NCBI GenBank assembly: GCA_015234525.1
Contig: JADGMX010000041.1
Coordinates: 62,001-126,000, forward strand
Direction of reading: 5' to 3'
Length of the DNA stretch: 64,000 bases
DNA from: Flavobacterium sp.
GTDB lineage: Bacteria; Bacteroidota; Bacteroidia; Flavobacteriales; Flavobacteriaceae
The notes under the pieces were generated by a model. That model was not told the DNA's origin. It was given only the letters and a program-made list of their open reading frames with translations, and searched no databases. Below are positions 27,984 to 38,671 of the stretch, piece after piece. The position numbers and the translations under genes are program-made. Positions within the stretch are counted from its first letter, which is position 1. Every line of letters starts with the position of its first letter.

Positions 27984-28808
27984 ATGTCAGTAAGAAAATT
28001 AAAACCTATTACCCCGGGTCAGCGATTTAGAGTTGTGAATAGTTTTGACGCTATTACAACTGATAAGCCGGAACGCTCTTTGATAGCGCCGATAAAAAAC
28101 TCAGGAGGTAGAAATAGTCAAGGAAAGATGACCATGCGTTATACGGGTGGTGGTCATAAGCAGCGTTATCGTATTATTGATTTCAAAAGAACTAAAGACG
28201 GGATTCCGGCTACAGTGAAGTCAATTGAGTACGATCCGAACAGAACTGCATTTATCGCTTTATTGGCATACGCCGATGGTGAGAAAACTTATATCATTGC
28301 TCAAAACGGATTGCAAGTTGGTCAGAAATTAGTTTCTGGTCCTGATGCGCAGCCGGAAATTGGCAATACACTTCCATTAAGCAAAATTCCACTTGGTACT
28401 GTAATTTCATGTATTGAGTTACGTCCTGGTCAAGGAGCTGTAATTGCTCGTTCGGCTGGTACATTTGCTCAGTTAATGGCAAGAGACGGAAAATATGCGA
28501 CAATCAAAATGCCTTCAGGTGAGACAAGGTTGATCCTTCTTACTTGCTCTGCAACTATTGGAGCTGTTTCAAACTCTGACCACCAATTGATCGTTAGCGG
28601 TAAAGCTGGTAGAACAAGATGGTTGGGTAGACGACCAAGAACAAGGCCTGTTGCGATGAACCCTGTCGATCACCCAATGGGTGGTGGTGAAGGACGTTCG
28701 TCTGGTGGACATCCGCGTTCTAGAAAAGGTTTACCGGCGAAAGGGTACAGAACCCGTTCGAAAGTTAACCCGAGCAACAAGTATATTGTAGAACGTAGAA
28801 AGAAATAA
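27984..28808 (+). CDS. rplB: Ribosomal protein L2
   Basis: Primary 23S rRNA binder near the peptidyl transferase centre; 274 residues, as in E. coli (273). [21 protein letters not shown] near the N-terminus and the C-terminal [28 protein letters not shown] are conserved, including the histidine of DHPMGGGEG that was proposed to aid catalysis. Confidence 0.98.
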   Translation: MSVRKLKPITPGQRFRVVNSFDAITTDKPERSLIAPIKNSGGRNSQGKMTMRYTGGGHKQRYRIIDFKRTKDGIPATVKSIEYDPNRTAFIALLAYADGEKTYIIAQNGLQVGQKLVSGPDAQPEIGNTLPLSKIPLGTVISCIELRPGQGAVIARSAGTFAQLMARDGKYATIKMPSGETRLILLTCSATIGAVSNSDHQLIVSGKAGRTRWLGRRPRTRPVAMNPVDHPMGGGEGRSSGGHPRSRKGLPAKGYRTRSKVNPSNKYIVERRKK

Positions 28809-28818
28809 TAAGTAAGAC

Positions 28819-29097
28819 ATGGCACGTTCATTAAAAAAAGGACCATTTGTTCACTACAAATTAGACAAAAAGGTTCAGGAAAATATCGAAAAAGGAAACA
28901 AAGGAGTTGTTAAGACATGGTCTAGAGCTTCAATGATCACTCCTGATTTCGTTGGTCAAACGATCGCTGTTCACAACGGTCGTCAATTCGTACCGGTTTA
29001 CGTAACAGAAAACATGGTAGGTCACAAACTTGGAGAGTTTTCACCGACAAGATCTTTTAGAGGTCACGCTGGAGCAAAAAATAAAGGTAAAAAATAA
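28819..29097 (+). CDS. rpsS: Ribosomal protein S19
   Basis: 30S head protein that pairs with S13; 92 residues, the usual length. [37 protein letters not shown] and [16 protein letters not shown] are all conserved. Standard position between rplB and rplV. Confidence 0.98.
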   Translation: MARSLKKGPFVHYKLDKKVQENIEKGNKGVVKTWSRASMITPDFVGQTIAVHNGRQFVPVYVTENMVGHKLGEFSPTRSFRGHAGAKNKGKK

Positions 29098-29103
29098 GAA
29101 GCA

Positions 29104-29520
29104 ATGGGAGTTCGTAAAAGAGAAAGAGCCGAAGGCATCAAAGAAGCTAACAAGCAGATTGCTTTCGCAAAGTTGAATAACTGCCCTACTTCACCTAGAA
29201 AAATGCGCTTAGTAGCAGACTTGGTAAGAGGTCAGAAAGTTGAGAGAGCTTTAAATATATTAAGATTTAGCTCAAAAGAAGCTTCACGCAAATTAGAGAA
29301 ACTTTTGTTATCTGCAATCAACAACTGGGAACAGAAGAATGCAGATGGAAATGTGGCTGAAGCAGGCTTAATCGTTCAAGAGATCAGAGTAGACGGGGGA
29401 ATGATGCTTAAGCGTCTTCGTCCGGCTCCACAAGGTCGCGCACACAGAATCAGAAAACGCTCAAATCACGTAACAATCGTGCTTGGAGCTATTAATAACA
29501 CACAAGCAATCAATAGTTAA
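29104..29520 (+). CDS. rplV: Ribosomal protein L22
   Basis: Tunnel-lining 50S protein, 138 residues against 110 in E. coli; the extra length is an N-terminal basic stretch ([18 protein letters not shown]) usual in Bacteroidota. The core [19 protein letters not shown] and the tip loop region [22 protein letters not shown], where macrolide-resistance changes occur in other species, appear unaltered. Its stop lies one base before the rpsC start. Confidence 0.97.
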   Translation: MGVRKRERAEGIKEANKQIAFAKLNNCPTSPRKMRLVADLVRGQKVERALNILRFSSKEASRKLEKLLLSAINNWEQKNADGNVAEAGLIVQEIRVDGGMMLKRLRPAPQGRAHRIRKRSNHVTIVLGAINNTQAINS

Positions 29521-29521
29521 G

Positions 29522-30283
29522 ATGGGACAGAAGACAAATCCAATTGGAAACAGACTTGGTATCATCAGGGGATGGGATTCAAACTGGTATGGTGGAAATG
29601 ATTACGGTGACAAACTTGCCGAAGATCACAAAATCAGAAAGTACATCCATGCTCGACTATCGAAAGCAAGTGTATCAAAGATAATCATCGAGAGAACTCT
29701 TAAACTTGTAACCGTTACTATCACTACTGCGCGTCCTGGTATCATCATCGGGAAAGGCGGGCAAGAGGTAGACAAGTTGAAAGAAGAACTTAAGAAGATT
29801 ACCGACAAGGAAGTTCAAATCAACATCTTTGAAATCAAAAGACCTGAACTTGATGCTTATTTAGTTGCAACAAGCATCGCTCGTCAGATCGAGAGCAGAA
29901 TTTCATACAGAAGAGCGATTAAAATGGCGATCGCTGCTTCAATGCGTATGAATGCTGAGGGTATTAAAGTGCTTATTTCAGGTCGTTTAAACGGTGCTGA
30001 GATGGCGCGTTCGGAAGGATTCAAAGAAGGACGTATCCCATTGTCGACTTTCAGAGCTGACATTGATTACGCACTAGCTGAAGCGCATACTACTTATGGT
30101 AGAATGGGTATCAAAGTGTGGATCATGAAAGGTGAATTGTACGGAAAGAGAGATCTTTCTCCACTAGTTGGAATGGATAAAAAACAATCCGGAGCCGGTG
30201 GTGGAAGAGGTGGAGATTCTCCTCGTGGAGATCGCAAGCCTTTCAACAAAGACAGGAAACCTGACGCTCGTAAGAGAAAGTAA
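29522..30283 (+). CDS. rpsC: Ribosomal protein S3
   Basis: 30S protein at the mRNA entry channel; 253 residues. The frame opens earlier, inside rplV, but the ATG at 29522 gives the conserved [21 protein letters not shown]. The KH domain is seen as [20 protein letters not shown]. The C-terminal tail, rich in Gly/Arg/Lys ([23 protein letters not shown]), is longer than in E. coli (233 residues), as in relatives. Confidence 0.97.
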   Translation: MGQKTNPIGNRLGIIRGWDSNWYGGNDYGDKLAEDHKIRKYIHARLSKASVSKIIIERTLKLVTVTITTARPGIIIGKGGQEVDKLKEELKKITDKEVQINIFEIKRPELDAYLVATSIARQIESRISYRRAIKMAIAASMRMNAEGIKVLISGRLNGAEMARSEGFKEGRIPLSTFRADIDYALAEAHTTYGRMGIKVWIMKGELYGKRDLSPLVGMDKKQSGAGGGRGGDSPRGDRKPFNKDRKPDARKRK

Positions 30284-30303
30284 AATTTTTAAATTAAAGA
30301 AAA

Positions 30304-30729
30304 ATGTTACAGCCTAAAAGGACAAAATACCGCAAGGTACAAAAAGGTAGGATGAAGGGGAATGCTCAAAGAGGGCATGAACTTTCTAACGGAATGTTCG
30401 GAATCAAATCTGTACACGAAGACGGAATGTTTTTGACTTCCCGACAAATTGAAGCTGCGCGTATTGCTGCAACACGTTTCATGAAAAGGGAAGGTCAGCT
30501 GTGGATCAAAATTTTCCCGGACAAGCCAATCACCAAGAAGCCTCTTGAGGTGCGTATGGGTAAAGGTAAAGGTGCGGTTGAATATTGGGCTGCTGTTGTT
30601 AAACCAGGAAGAATCTTGTTCGAAGTTGGTGGTGTTCCTTTGTCAGTTGCAAAAGAGGCTTTGCGTCTTGCAGCACAAAAACTACCGGTGAAGACCAAGT
30701 TCGTAGTAGCTAGAGATTTCGAAGCTTAA
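30304..30729 (+). CDS. rplP: Ribosomal protein L16
   Basis: 50S protein near the A-site tRNA; 141 residues (136 in E. coli). [19 protein letters not shown] start, [19 protein letters not shown] in the middle and [19 protein letters not shown] are conserved. It is followed by rpmC after 13 bases. Confidence 0.98.
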   Translation: MLQPKRTKYRKVQKGRMKGNAQRGHELSNGMFGIKSVHEDGMFLTSRQIEAARIAATRFMKREGQLWIKIFPDKPITKKPLEVRMGKGKGAVEYWAAVVKPGRILFEVGGVPLSVAKEALRLAAQKLPVKTKFVVARDFEA

Positions 30730-30742
30730 TCTAATTACACAG

Positions 30743-30934
30743 ATGAAACAATCAGAGATAAAAGATCTTTCTGCAGCGGAGTTGCAAGAAAAGCTTAGCC
30801 AGACTAAGAAAACTTATGTTGATCTAAAAATGGCTCACGCGGTTTCTCCAATCGGAAACCCATTACAGATCCGAGGCGTCCGTAGAGACGTTGCAAGACT
30901 GGCCACTGAGTTAAGCAAAAGACAGCAACAATAA
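30743..30934 (+). CDS. rpmC: Ribosomal protein L29
   Basis: Small helical 50S protein at the tunnel exit; 63 residues, the usual length. [18 protein letters not shown] and the second helix with [15 protein letters not shown] are typical. Confidence 0.96.
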   Translation: MKQSEIKDLSAAELQEKLSQTKKTYVDLKMAHAVSPIGNPLQIRGVRRDVARLATELSKRQQQ

Positions 30935-30945
30935 TATCTGCTAAA

Positions 30946-31206
30946 ATGGAAGATAAAAGAAATTTAAGAAAAGAACGAATTGGTGTTGTGACTTCAAACA
31001 AGATGGAAAAGTCTATCGTTGTAGCTGAAGTTAGAAAAGTGAAGCACCCGTTATATGGTAAGTTCGTATTGAAAACTAAAAAGTATCATGCGCACGACGA
31101 AACAAACGACTGCAACATTGGTGACACGGTAAGGATTAGCGAGACGCGTCCTTTAAGTAAGACAAAATGCTGGAGATTAGTTGAAATCATTGAAAGAGCT
31201 AAGTAA
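30946..31206 (+). CDS. rpsQ: Ribosomal protein S17
   Basis: Primary 16S rRNA-binding protein of OB fold; 86 residues. [19 protein letters not shown], the H-rich loop [16 protein letters not shown] and [19 protein letters not shown] identify it. Start chosen at the ATG at 30946, 11 bases after rpmC. Confidence 0.97.
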   Translation: MEDKRNLRKERIGVVTSNKMEKSIVVAEVRKVKHPLYGKFVLKTKKYHAHDETNDCNIGDTVRISETRPLSKTKCWRLVEIIERAK

Positions 31207-31208
31207 TT

Positions 31209-31577
31209 ATGGTACAACAGGAATCAAGACTAAAAGTCGCAGACAACACGGGAGCTAAAGAAGTTTTAACGATCCGTGTTTTAGGAGGTACCAAAAGAAG
31301 GTATGCTTCTGTTGGAGACAAAATTGTAGTTTCAATTAAAGATGCAGCTCCAAACGGTAACGTGAAAAAAGGTGCTGTATCAACTGCAGTTGTCGTTCGT
31401 ACCAAAAAAGAAGTGAGAAGAGCCGATGGTTCTTATATCCGTTTCGATGACAATGCATGTGTTCTTTTGAACGCAGCAGGTGAAATGAGAGGAACTCGCG
31501 TTTTTGGTCCGGTAGCAAGAGAACTTCGTGAAAAACAATTCATGAAAATTGTATCATTAGCACCAGAAGTGCTTTAA
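31209..31577 (+). CDS. rplN: Ribosomal protein L14
   Basis: 50S protein contributing to intersubunit bridges; 122 residues. [19 protein letters not shown] and [14 protein letters not shown] [26 protein letters not shown] end are typical. Two bases separate it from rpsQ, the tightest gap in this part of the operon. Confidence 0.98.
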   Translation: MVQQESRLKVADNTGAKEVLTIRVLGGTKRRYASVGDKIVVSIKDAAPNGNVKKGAVSTAVVVRTKKEVRRADGSYIRFDDNACVLLNAAGEMRGTRVFGPVARELREKQFMKIVSLAPEVL

Positions 31578-31588
31578 TTATTTGCCGA

Positions 31589-31903
31589 ATGATAAAGCTA
31601 AAAATAAAAACTGGAGACACTGTCCGCGTTATTGCCGGAGACCATAAAGGTACTGAAGGCACCGTGACTAGTGTTGACCGTGAGAAAAACAAAGCGATCG
31701 TCGAAGGGGTAAACATGGTTTCAAAACACACGAAACCAAGTGCGAAAAACCCACAAGGCGGTATCGTTAAAAAAGAAGCTCCTATCCACATTTCAAACCT
31801 TTCTCTTATAGATCCTAAAACTAAGGAAACTACAAGAACAGGCGTGAGAACTGAAGGAGATAAAAAAGTAAGATTTTCAAAAAAATCTAATCAAGTACTA
31901 TAG
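31589..31903 (+). CDS. rplX: Ribosomal protein L24
   Basis: Assembly-initiator 50S protein with a KOW motif; 104 residues. [20 protein letters not shown] at the N-terminus is the KOW motif. Its stop is two bases before the likely rplE start. Confidence 0.97.
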   Translation: MIKLKIKTGDTVRVIAGDHKGTEGTVTSVDREKNKAIVEGVNMVSKHTKPSAKNPQGGIVKKEAPIHISNLSLIDPKTKETTRTGVRTEGDKKVRFSKKSNQVL

Positions 31904-31905
31904 TG

Positions 31906-32457
31906 ATGGCTTATATTCCAAGACTAAAAGAAGAATACAAGAACAGGGTAATTCCTGCTCTTACAGAAGAATTCGGATACAAAAACGTAATGCAGGTTCC
32001 TAAACTTGAGAAAATCGTTTTAAGCCGTGGTGTCGGAGCAGCTGTCTCTGACAAAAAGCTAATCGACTATGCTGTTGATGAGTTGACAAAGATCACTGGT
32101 CAAAAAGCAGTTTCTACCATTTCAAAGAAAGACGTTGCGTCATTCAAACTTAGAAAAGGTATGCCGATTGGTGCTAAAGTGACTCTTCGCGGAGAAAGAA
32201 TGTATGAGTTCCTTGATAGATTGGTAACTTCTGCTTTGCCACGTGTGCGTGACTTTAGCGGAATCAAAGCTACTGGTTTTGACGGACGCGGAAACTATAA
32301 CCTGGGTGTTCTTGAACAAATCATTTTCCCTGAAATTGATATCGACAAAGTGAACAAAATCTCAGGTATGGATATCACTTTCGTAACTACTGCGGAAACT
32401 GATAAAGAAGCAAAATCACTACTGGCTGAACTAGGTTTACCATTTAAAAAGAATTAA
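31906..32457 (+). CDS. rplE: Ribosomal protein L5
   Basis: 5S rRNA-binding 50S protein; 183 residues from the ATG at 31906. A GTG one codon upstream overlaps the rplX stop and would add a single residue; the ATG is preferred. [15 protein letters not shown] start, [16 protein letters not shown] and [18 protein letters not shown] are conserved. Confidence 0.97.
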   Translation: MAYIPRLKEEYKNRVIPALTEEFGYKNVMQVPKLEKIVLSRGVGAAVSDKKLIDYAVDELTKITGQKAVSTISKKDVASFKLRKGMPIGAKVTLRGERMYEFLDRLVTSALPRVRDFSGIKATGFDGRGNYNLGVLEQIIFPEIDIDKVNKISGMDITFVTTAETDKEAKSLLAELGLPFKKN

Positions 32458-32460
32458 GAC

Positions 32461-32730
32461 ATGGCTAAAGAATCAATGAAAGCCCGTGAGGTTAAGAGAG
32501 AAAAGACGGTTGCAAAATACGCTGCGAAAAGAAAGGCTTTGATAGAAGCTGGAGATTTCGTAGGTTTGCAGAAATTACCGAAAAATGCTTCTCCTGTTCG
32601 TATGCACAATCGTTGCAAACTTACCGGAAGACCAAGAGGTTATATGCGTCAATTCGGTATTTCACGTGTAACTTTCCGTGAAATGGCTAATAACGGATTG
32701 ATCCCGGGAGTTAAAAAAGCAAGCTGGTAA
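32461..32730 (+). CDS. rpsN: Ribosomal protein S14 (zinc-free type)
   Basis: 30S head protein of 89 residues. It carries the C-terminal [21 protein letters not shown] and ends KKASW. There is no CxxC pair, so this is the long-type C-minus S14 that does not need zinc. Three bases follow rplE. A long spacer (32731-32875) separates it from rpsH. Confidence 0.97.
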   Translation: MAKESMKAREVKREKTVAKYAAKRKALIEAGDFVGLQKLPKNASPVRMHNRCKLTGRPRGYMRQFGISRVTFREMANNGLIPGVKKASW

Positions 32731-32875
32731 AAATTAGTTTGACAGTTATTGTTGACGGTTGACAGTCGGTGAATCTCTATTCATCTGACTTTCAGCCGTT
32801 AATAAAAGCTATTAAAAAGTATCAATTGGTTTCAGGTTCGGTAACCCCGAAAACCAAAACCGCAAATAAATAATT
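32731..32875 (+). other. Long spacer inside the spc operon with TTGAC repeats
   Basis: 145 bases between rpsN and rpsH. Near the left it has three close copies of a TTGACnGT word within about 35 bases (TTTGACAGTT, GTTGACGGTT, GTTGACAGTC). I see no hairpin with a T tract, no obvious -7 element and no coding frame, so transcription probably reads through. Confidence 0.5.
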
Positions 32876-33274
32876 ATGTATACAGATCCAATTGCGGATT
32901 ATTTAACAAGGGTACGTAACGCTGTGGCTGCAAACCACAAAGTTGTCGAGATCCCTGCTTCTAATCTTAAAAAAGAGATAACCAAGATCTTATTTGATCA
33001 AGGTTATATCCTTAGTTACAAATTTGAGGATAATGCCGTACAAGGTACGATCAAGATCGCTCTTAAATATGACAAGGAAACGAAAGAGCCGGTTATCAAA
33101 GACCTGCAAAGAATCAGCAAGCCTGGTTTGAGAAAATATGCCGGTTCGACTGAAATTCCACGTATCCTTAACGGACTTGGAATTGCCATCGTTTCAACTT
33201 CAAAAGGTCTTATGACCGGAAAGCAAGCGAAACAACTGAACGTGGGCGGTGAAGTAATTTGTTACGTATACTAA
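32876..33274 (+). CDS. rpsH: Ribosomal protein S8
   Basis: 30S platform protein and, in E. coli, repressor of the spc operon; 132 residues. [17 protein letters not shown] start and the C-terminal [31 protein letters not shown] are typical. It is the first gene after the 145-base spacer. Confidence 0.98.
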   Translation: MYTDPIADYLTRVRNAVAANHKVVEIPASNLKKEITKILFDQGYILSYKFEDNAVQGTIKIALKYDKETKEPVIKDLQRISKPGLRKYAGSTEIPRILNGLGIAIVSTSKGLMTGKQAKQLNVGGEVICYVY

Positions 33275-33289
33275 TAAAAAGACGAAACG

Positions 33290-33832
33290 ATGTCAAGAAT
33301 AGGTAAAAACCCGGTGACTATTCCAGCAGGAGTTACAGTTGATGTAGCAGATGGAATCATAACCGTTAAAGGAAAATTAGGTCAGTTGACTCAGGAATAT
33401 TCTGATGTTACGATTACCGTTGAAGGTGACCAGGTACAGGTGGAAAGATCTTCGGATCTTAAGGACCAAAGAGCAAAGCACGGTTTGTACAGATCTTTGA
33501 TCAACAACATGATCGTTGGTGTATCACAAGGATGGACGAAAGAGCTTGAGCTTGTTGGAGTAGGTTACAGAGCTTCTAACCAAGGTCAAAAACTTGATCT
33601 TGCTCTTGGATTCTCTCACAACATCGTTCTAGAAGTTGCTCCTGAAGTGAAATTGGAAACTGTTTCTGAAAAAGGAAAGAACCCAATTGTAAAGTTAACG
33701 TCTTACGATAAACAACTTATCGGACAAATCGCTGCCAAAATCAGAGGTTTCCGTAAGCCTGAACCATACAAAGGAAAAGGTGTGAAGTTCGTAGGAGAAG
33801 TATTAAGAAGAAAAGCAGGTAAATCAGCTTAA
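33290..33832 (+). CDS. rplF: Ribosomal protein L6
   Basis: 50S protein near the factor-binding site; 180 residues, with two similar folds. MSRIGKNPVTIPAGV start, the middle VGVGYRASNQGQKLDLALGFSH and the C-terminal IRGFRKPEPYKGKGVKF are conserved. Confidence 0.98.
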   Translation: MSRIGKNPVTIPAGVTVDVADGIITVKGKLGQLTQEYSDVTITVEGDQVQVERSSDLKDQRAKHGLYRSLINNMIVGVSQGWTKELELVGVGYRASNQGQKLDLALGFSHNIVLEVAPEVKLETVSEKGKNPIVKLTSYDKQLIGQIAAKIRGFRKPEPYKGKGVKFVGEVLRRKAGKSA

Positions 33833-33844
33833 AAAATAAAGATT

Positions 33845-34198
33845 ATGTCGTTAACAAAATCTGACAGAAGACAGAGAATCAAATTCAGGATCAGAAAGAT
33901 CGTTAGTGGTACTGCCGCAAAACCAAGACTTTCTGTTTTTAGAAGTAATAAAGAAATCTACGCACAACTTATTGATGATGTGAACGGAGTAACTTTATTG
34001 GCTGCGTCTTCAAGAGAAAAAGGAGTAGATACTAAAGGGACAAACGTTGAAGTAGCAGCAGCTGTAGGTAAACTCGTAGCCGAGAAAGCCCTAAAAGCAG
34101 GTATTGAGAACGTTACTTTTGACAGGGGCGGTTATTTATACCATGGCCGTATTCAATCACTAGCAGAAGGCGCCAGAGCTGCCGGACTAAAATTCTAA
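33845..34198 (+). CDS. rplR: Ribosomal protein L18
   Basis: 5S rRNA-binding 50S protein; 117 residues, as in E. coli. [18 protein letters not shown] and the C-terminal [20 protein letters not shown] are typical. Thirteen bases follow rplF. Confidence 0.98.
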   Translation: MSLTKSDRRQRIKFRIRKIVSGTAAKPRLSVFRSNKEIYAQLIDDVNGVTLLAASSREKGVDTKGTNVEVAAAVGKLVAEKALKAGIENVTFDRGGYLYHGRIQSLAEGARAAGLKF

Positions 34199-34205
34199 GA
34201 TCATT

Positions 34206-34730
34206 ATGTATCATAAGTACAAAAACGTAGAAATAGTAAAACCAAGCGGCCTTGAACTTAAGGACCGTCTGGTAAGTGTAAACCGTGTTACTAAAGTAAC
34301 AAAAGGTGGACGAGCGTTCGGTTTCTCTGCAATTGTTGTTGTAGGTGACGAGCACGGTGTGGTAGGTCACGGTCTTGGTAAATCTAAAGACGTGTCTGAA
34401 GCAATCGCTAAAGCAGTAGAAGATGCAAAGAAGAACCTTGTGAAAATTCCTTTGAGCGGGCATTCAGTGCCGCATGAGCAAAAAGGTAAATTCGGAGGTG
34501 CTCGCGTATTCCTAATGCCTGCATCTCATGGTACGGGTGTAATCGCCGGTGGAGCTGTTCGTTCAGTTCTCGAGTCGGTAGGTGTACATGACGTACTTTC
34601 AAAATCTCAAGGATCATCTAACCCTCACAACGTAGTAAAAGCAACTTTTGATGCATTATTGCAAATGAGAAGCGCTCACACTGTTGCAAGACAGAGAGGT
34701 GTTTCACTTGAGAAAGTATTTAAAGGTTAA
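34206..34730 (+). CDS. rpsE: Ribosomal protein S5
   Basis: 30S decoding-fidelity protein; 174 residues. The dsRNA-binding-like N-terminal domain has [24 protein letters not shown], followed by the C-terminal domain with [19 protein letters not shown]. The spectinomycin loop (VTKGGRAF) shows no deletion. Confidence 0.98.
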   Translation: MYHKYKNVEIVKPSGLELKDRLVSVNRVTKVTKGGRAFGFSAIVVVGDEHGVVGHGLGKSKDVSEAIAKAVEDAKKNLVKIPLSGHSVPHEQKGKFGGARVFLMPASHGTGVIAGGAVRSVLESVGVHDVLSKSQGSSNPHNVVKATFDALLQMRSAHTVARQRGVSLEKVFKG

Positions 34731-34742
34731 TTCAAGGAAATT

Positions 34743-34925
34743 ATGGCTAAATTATTAGTAAAACAAGTTAGAAGTCAGATCAACTGCCCGCTAACTCAGA
34801 AAAGAGGTCTTGAAGCTCTTGGGCTTCGCAGAATGGGTCAGGTTGTAGAACACGACTCAAATCCTGCAATCCTTGGGATGATAAACAAAGTTAAACACTT
34901 GGTTTCTGTAGAAGAAGCTAAATAA
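34743..34925 (+). CDS. rpmD: Ribosomal protein L30
   Basis: Small 50S protein of 60 residues. [25 protein letters not shown] and [10 protein letters not shown] are family features. It lies between rpsE and rplO as in most bacteria. Confidence 0.97.
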   Translation: MAKLLVKQVRSQINCPLTQKRGLEALGLRRMGQVVEHDSNPAILGMINKVKHLVSVEEAK

Positions 34926-34936
34926 CAAAATAAGTG

Positions 34937-35389
34937 ATGAATTTAAGTAACTTACAGCCTGCTGAAGGTTCTACGCACAACCAAAACAAGAGACTAGGCC
35001 GTGGAGAAGGTTCCGGAAAAGGTGGTACCTCTGCAAGAGGACACAAAGGAGCTAAATCGCGTTCTGGTTATTCTAAGAAAATTGGTTTTGAAGGAGGTCA
35101 GATGCCGCTTCAAAGACGTTTGCCTAAGTTTGGTTTCACAAACATCAACCGCAAAGAATATCAAGGTGTTAATCTTGATACCCTTCAAGCGCTTGTTGAT
35201 AACGGTACAATCACCGATACTGTCGATATGACAACGTTGGTGTCTAACCGTCTTGCTACTAAAAATGAGATCGTTAAAATCTTAGGTCGTGGCGAGTTGA
35301 AAGCTAAACTAAAAGTAACCGCTCACAAATTTACAGCTACCGCTAAAGCCGCTATCGAAGCAGCTGGAGGTGAAGCCGTAACAATATAA
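34937..35389 (+). CDS. rplO: Ribosomal protein L15
   Basis: Late-assembly 50S protein; 150 residues from the ATG at 34937 (a GTG one codon earlier is possible). MNLSNLQPAEGSTHNQNKRLGRGEGSGKGGTSARGHKG-type glycine/arginine-rich N-terminus spans about 1-45, then GQMPLQRRLPKFGF and a globular C-terminal domain. It is followed by secY after 12 bases. Confidence 0.97.
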   Translation: MNLSNLQPAEGSTHNQNKRLGRGEGSGKGGTSARGHKGAKSRSGYSKKIGFEGGQMPLQRRLPKFGFTNINRKEYQGVNLDTLQALVDNGTITDTVDMTTLVSNRLATKNEIVKILGRGELKAKLKVTAHKFTATAKAAIEAAGGEAVTI

Positions 35390-35401
35390 TATTTCTGCTA
35401 G

Positions 35402-36745
35402 ATGAAGAAATTTTTTGAATCATTGGCTAATGTCTGGAAAATCGAAGAACTGAAAAACCGGATATTAATAACTCTTGGACTTCTATTAGTTTATCGTTTT
35501 GGTGCTCAGGTAACCCTACCTGGTATCGATGCAACTCAGCTTGCTGGCCTTGCAGATCAGACTCAAGAAGGTATCGGTTCAATTCTCGATATGTTTACCG
35601 GTGGCGCGTTCTCGCAAGCATCGGTTTTCGCATTGGGTATTATGCCATACATTTCGGCATCGATCGTCGTACAATTAATGGGTATCGCCATTCCTTATTT
35701 GCAGAAATTGCAGAAAGAGGGTGAAAGCGGAAGAAAACGAATCAACCAGATCACCAGATGGTTAACCATTGTGATCACGCTCGTTCAAGCGCCAGGCTAT
35801 ATCTATAACTTGTACAGAACCTTGCCAAACTCCGCTTTCTTGTTAGGCTTTGATTCTTTTGCATTCTTATTCTCATCAGTAATTATCCTGGTAACAGGAA
35901 CCATCTTCGCTATGTGGCTTGGTGAAAAAATCACTGATAAAGGAATTGGAAACGGAATTTCGCTATTGATCATGGTTGGAATTATCGCAAGACTTCCACA
36001 AGCTTTTATTCAGGAGTTTACAAGCCGTGTAACTAACAACCAAGGTGGTCCACTATTGATCGTACTTGAAGTTATGATCTGGTTAGGTGTGATCATTTGC
36101 TGTGTGCTTCTTGTTATGGCTGTTCGCCGAATCCCGGTGCAATACGCCAGACGTACGGTATCAGGCGAATTCGAACAAGATCTTGCAGGTAACAGACAGT
36201 GGATTCCGCTTAAACTAAACGCAGCCGGCGTTATGCCAATTATCTTTGCTCAGGCAATTATGTTCATCCCGGCAGCGCTAGCAGGTTTGTCTAACTCTGA
36301 AGCCTCGCAAACCATTGCGGGAACGTTCAGCGATATGTTTGGATTGTGGTACAATGTTGTATTTGCAACCCTGATCATCGTATTTACGTACTTCTATACA
36401 GCTATAACGGTCCCTACCAATAAAATGGCAGACGACCTAAAGCGAAGCGGCGGATTTATTCCGGGTACAAGACCTGGAGTTGAAACATCTGAGCTTCTTG
36501 ATAAAATCATGTCACTGATTACTTTCCCTGGTGCCTTATTCCTAGCATTGTTAGCCGTGTTCCCGGCGATCATTATCAGTGTGATGGGTATGCAACAGTC
36601 TTGGGCAATGTTCTATGGCGGAACTTCCCTAATCATCATGGTTGGTGTTGCTATCGATACGGTACAACAAATCAATTCATACTTGCTTAACAAGCATTAT
36701 GACGGGCTCATGAAAACAGGAAAAAATAGAAAAGCAGTAGCTTAG
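35402..36745 (+). CDS. secY: Protein translocase subunit SecY
   Basis: Channel of the Sec translocon in the inner membrane; 447 residues with ten membrane helices. Plug and TM2 area: [16 protein letters not shown] near 77-92. The cytosolic loop [14 protein letters not shown] near 344-357 and the C-terminal loop are conserved. It lies in the spc operon between rplO and infA. The adk and map genes that often follow secY in other phyla are absent here. Confidence 0.98.
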   Translation: MKKFFESLANVWKIEELKNRILITLGLLLVYRFGAQVTLPGIDATQLAGLADQTQEGIGSILDMFTGGAFSQASVFALGIMPYISASIVVQLMGIAIPYLQKLQKEGESGRKRINQITRWLTIVITLVQAPGYIYNLYRTLPNSAFLLGFDSFAFLFSSVIILVTGTIFAMWLGEKITDKGIGNGISLLIMVGIIARLPQAFIQEFTSRVTNNQGGPLLIVLEVMIWLGVIICCVLLVMAVRRIPVQYARRTVSGEFEQDLAGNRQWIPLKLNAAGVMPIIFAQAIMFIPAALAGLSNSEASQTIAGTFSDMFGLWYNVVFATLIIVFTYFYTAITVPTNKMADDLKRSGGFIPGTRPGVETSELLDKIMSLITFPGALFLALLAVFPAIIISVMGMQQSWAMFYGGTSLIIMVGVAIDTVQQINSYLLNKHYDGLMKTGKNRKAVA

Positions 36746-36750
36746 TTTTT

Positions 36751-36966
36751 ATGGCAAAACAATCAGCAATAGAACAAGACGGGTCAATCATCGAAGCATT
36801 ATCAAATGCGATGTTCCGTGTTGAATTAGAGAATGGTCATATCGTGATCGCTCACATCTCCGGTAAAATGCGTATGCACTACATCAAATTGCTCCCGGGC
36901 GATAAGGTAAAACTGGAAATGAGTCCGTACGATTTGTCCAAAGCAAGAATTACTTATAGGTATTAA
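36751..36966 (+). CDS. infA: Translation initiation factor IF-1
   Basis: Single OB-fold initiation factor, 71 residues. [30 protein letters not shown] start, [19 protein letters not shown] and [14 protein letters not shown] end are typical. It lies five bases after secY. The following 104-base gap before rpmJ has no clear signal. Confidence 0.97.
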   Translation: MAKQSAIEQDGSIIEALSNAMFRVELENGHIVIAHISGKMRMHYIKLLPGDKVKLEMSPYDLSKARITYRY

Positions 36967-37070
36967 GGTTGCCTTCGGGTTGGCCTTAGTCAAACAAATT
37001 AATTATCACCAACAGATGTAAGGCGCTTGCGAATTCCATCTGTCCGCTAGAAATCAGTAAATATAAACAG

Positions 37071-37187
37071 ATGAAAGTAAGAGCATCAGTAAAAAAGAGA
37101 AGTCCCGAGTGCATCATTGTGCGTAGAAAAGGGAGGTTGTACGTAATCAACAAAAAGAATCCTAGATTTAAACAGAGACAAGGATAA
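37071..37187 (+). CDS. rpmJ: Ribosomal protein L36 (zinc-free type)
   Basis: 38-residue 50S protein found by reading the gap between infA and rpsM. The protein starts [14 protein letters not shown] and ends NPRFKQRQG. The zinc-ribbon residues are largely gone: only Cys14 remains of the usual three cysteines and one histidine, so this is a C-minus L36, as is common in Bacteroidota. Its stop lies two bases before rpsM. Confidence 0.96.
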   Translation: MKVRASVKKRSPECIIVRRKGRLYVINKKNPRFKQRQG

Positions 37188-37189
37188 TT

Positions 37190-37564
37190 ATGGCAAGAAT
37201 AGCAGGGGTAGACATCCCAAAAAACAAAAGAGGAGTTATCGCTTTGACCTACATCTTCGGAATAGGTAGAAGCCGTGCAATCGAGATCTTAGAAAAAGCT
37301 CAGGTTAGCCAAGATACTAAAGTTCAGGATTGGAATGACGACGAAATCGGAGCAATCCGTGACGCTGTATCATATTTCAAAATTGAAGGTGAACTTCGCT
37401 CTGAAGTTTCACTTAACATCAAACGTCTTATGGACATCGGATGTTACCGAGGAATCCGTCACAGATCTGGTCTTCCACTTAGAGGACAAAGAACGAAGAA
37501 TAACTCTCGTACAAGAAAAGGTAAAAGAAAAACTGTTGCTAACAAGAAAAAAGCAACTAAATAA
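37190..37564 (+). CDS. rpsM: Ribosomal protein S13
   Basis: 30S head protein; 124 residues. [26 protein letters not shown] start, the H2TH-type middle and [27 protein letters not shown] end are conserved. It opens the alpha-operon part: rpsM, rpsK, rpsD, rpoA, rplQ. Confidence 0.98.
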   Translation: MARIAGVDIPKNKRGVIALTYIFGIGRSRAIEILEKAQVSQDTKVQDWNDDEIGAIRDAVSYFKIEGELRSEVSLNIKRLMDIGCYRGIRHRSGLPLRGQRTKNNSRTRKGKRKTVANKKKATK

Positions 37565-37572
37565 TAAGTAGT

Positions 37573-37956
37573 ATGGCTAAAGCAACAGCAAAAAAACGTA
37601 AAGTTATCGTTGAGTCAACAGGCGAAGCTCATATTAGCGCAACCTTCAACAACATCATCATCTCTTTGACTAACAAAAAAGGTGAAGTTGTTTCTTGGTC
37701 TTCAGCAGGTAAAATGGGCTTTAGAGGTTCTAAAAAGAACACTCCATACGCAGCTCAAATGGCAGCAGAAGATGCAAGTAAAGTTGCCCTTGAAGCTGGT
37801 CTGAAAAAAGTGAAAGTATATGTAAAAGGACCAGGAAACGGACGTGAGTCTGCAATCCGTTCTTTGCATAACGGCGGTATCGAAGTTACTGAAATCATCG
37901 ATGTAACTCCAATGCCTCACAATGGTTGTCGTCCTCCAAAAAGACGTCGAGTATAA
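37573..37956 (+). CDS. rpsK: Ribosomal protein S11
   Basis: 30S platform protein; 127 residues. The N-terminus is a basic stretch followed by [42 protein letters not shown] and the end [18 protein letters not shown] are typical. Confidence 0.98.
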   Translation: MAKATAKKRKVIVESTGEAHISATFNNIIISLTNKKGEVVSWSSAGKMGFRGSKKNTPYAAQMAAEDASKVALEAGLKKVKVYVKGPGNGRESAIRSLHNGGIEVTEIIDVTPMPHNGCRPPKRRRV

Positions 37957-38044
37957 TTATTTTATTAAGTATAACCCGGGACAGAATCAGATTATCGGAG
38001 GATTTGACCTGAATTCATAATCTCTATCCCAATTAATTTTAGAA

Positions 38045-38650
38045 ATGGCAAGATATACTGGTCCTAAAACTAGAATCGCCCGTAAATTCGGCGAGGCGAT
38101 CTTCGGAGATGACAAATCTTTCGAAAAAAGAAATTACCCACCCGGACAACACGGGATGGCTAAAAAAAGAGGTAAGAAATCTGAATACGCTATTCAGTTG
38201 ATGGAAAAGCAAAAAGCTAAGTACTCTTACGGAATCCTTGAAAAACAATTTAGAGGTCTTTTTGAAAAAGCTTCTGCATCAAGAGGTGTTACCGGTGAGG
38301 TGCTACTTCAACTTTGCGAAGCTCGTCTAGACAACGTCGTATTCAGAATGGGTATCGCCCCTTCTCGTCGTGCTGCACGTCAAATCGTTTCTCACCGTCA
38401 CATCACAGTTAACGGTGAACTAGTAAACATTCCTTCTTATCACGTTAAACCAGGCGACAAAATCGCGGTTCGTGAAAAATCAAAATCTTTAGAAGCTATC
38501 GAGCGTTCACTTGCTAACTCAAGCAACGTATACGAGTGGATCACTTGGAACAACGATACTAAAGAAGGTACATTCGTATCAGTACCAGCCAGACTGCAAA
38601 TTCCTGAAAATATTAAGGAGCAGTTGATCGTCGAATTGTACAACAAATAA
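38045..38650 (+). CDS. rpsD: Ribosomal protein S4
   Basis: Primary 16S rRNA binder; 201 residues. N-terminus [30 protein letters not shown]4 domain with [21 protein letters not shown] near 98-125. The N-terminal zinc-site cysteines are absent (C-minus type). A gap of 88 bases separates it from rpsK. Confidence 0.98.
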   Translation: MARYTGPKTRIARKFGEAIFGDDKSFEKRNYPPGQHGMAKKRGKKSEYAIQLMEKQKAKYSYGILEKQFRGLFEKASASRGVTGEVLLQLCEARLDNVVFRMGIAPSRRAARQIVSHRHITVNGELVNIPSYHVKPGDKIAVREKSKSLEAIERSLANSSNVYEWITWNNDTKEGTFVSVPARLQIPENIKEQLIVELYNK

Positions 38651-38671
38651 AATTGACACCAGTCGAATAAT

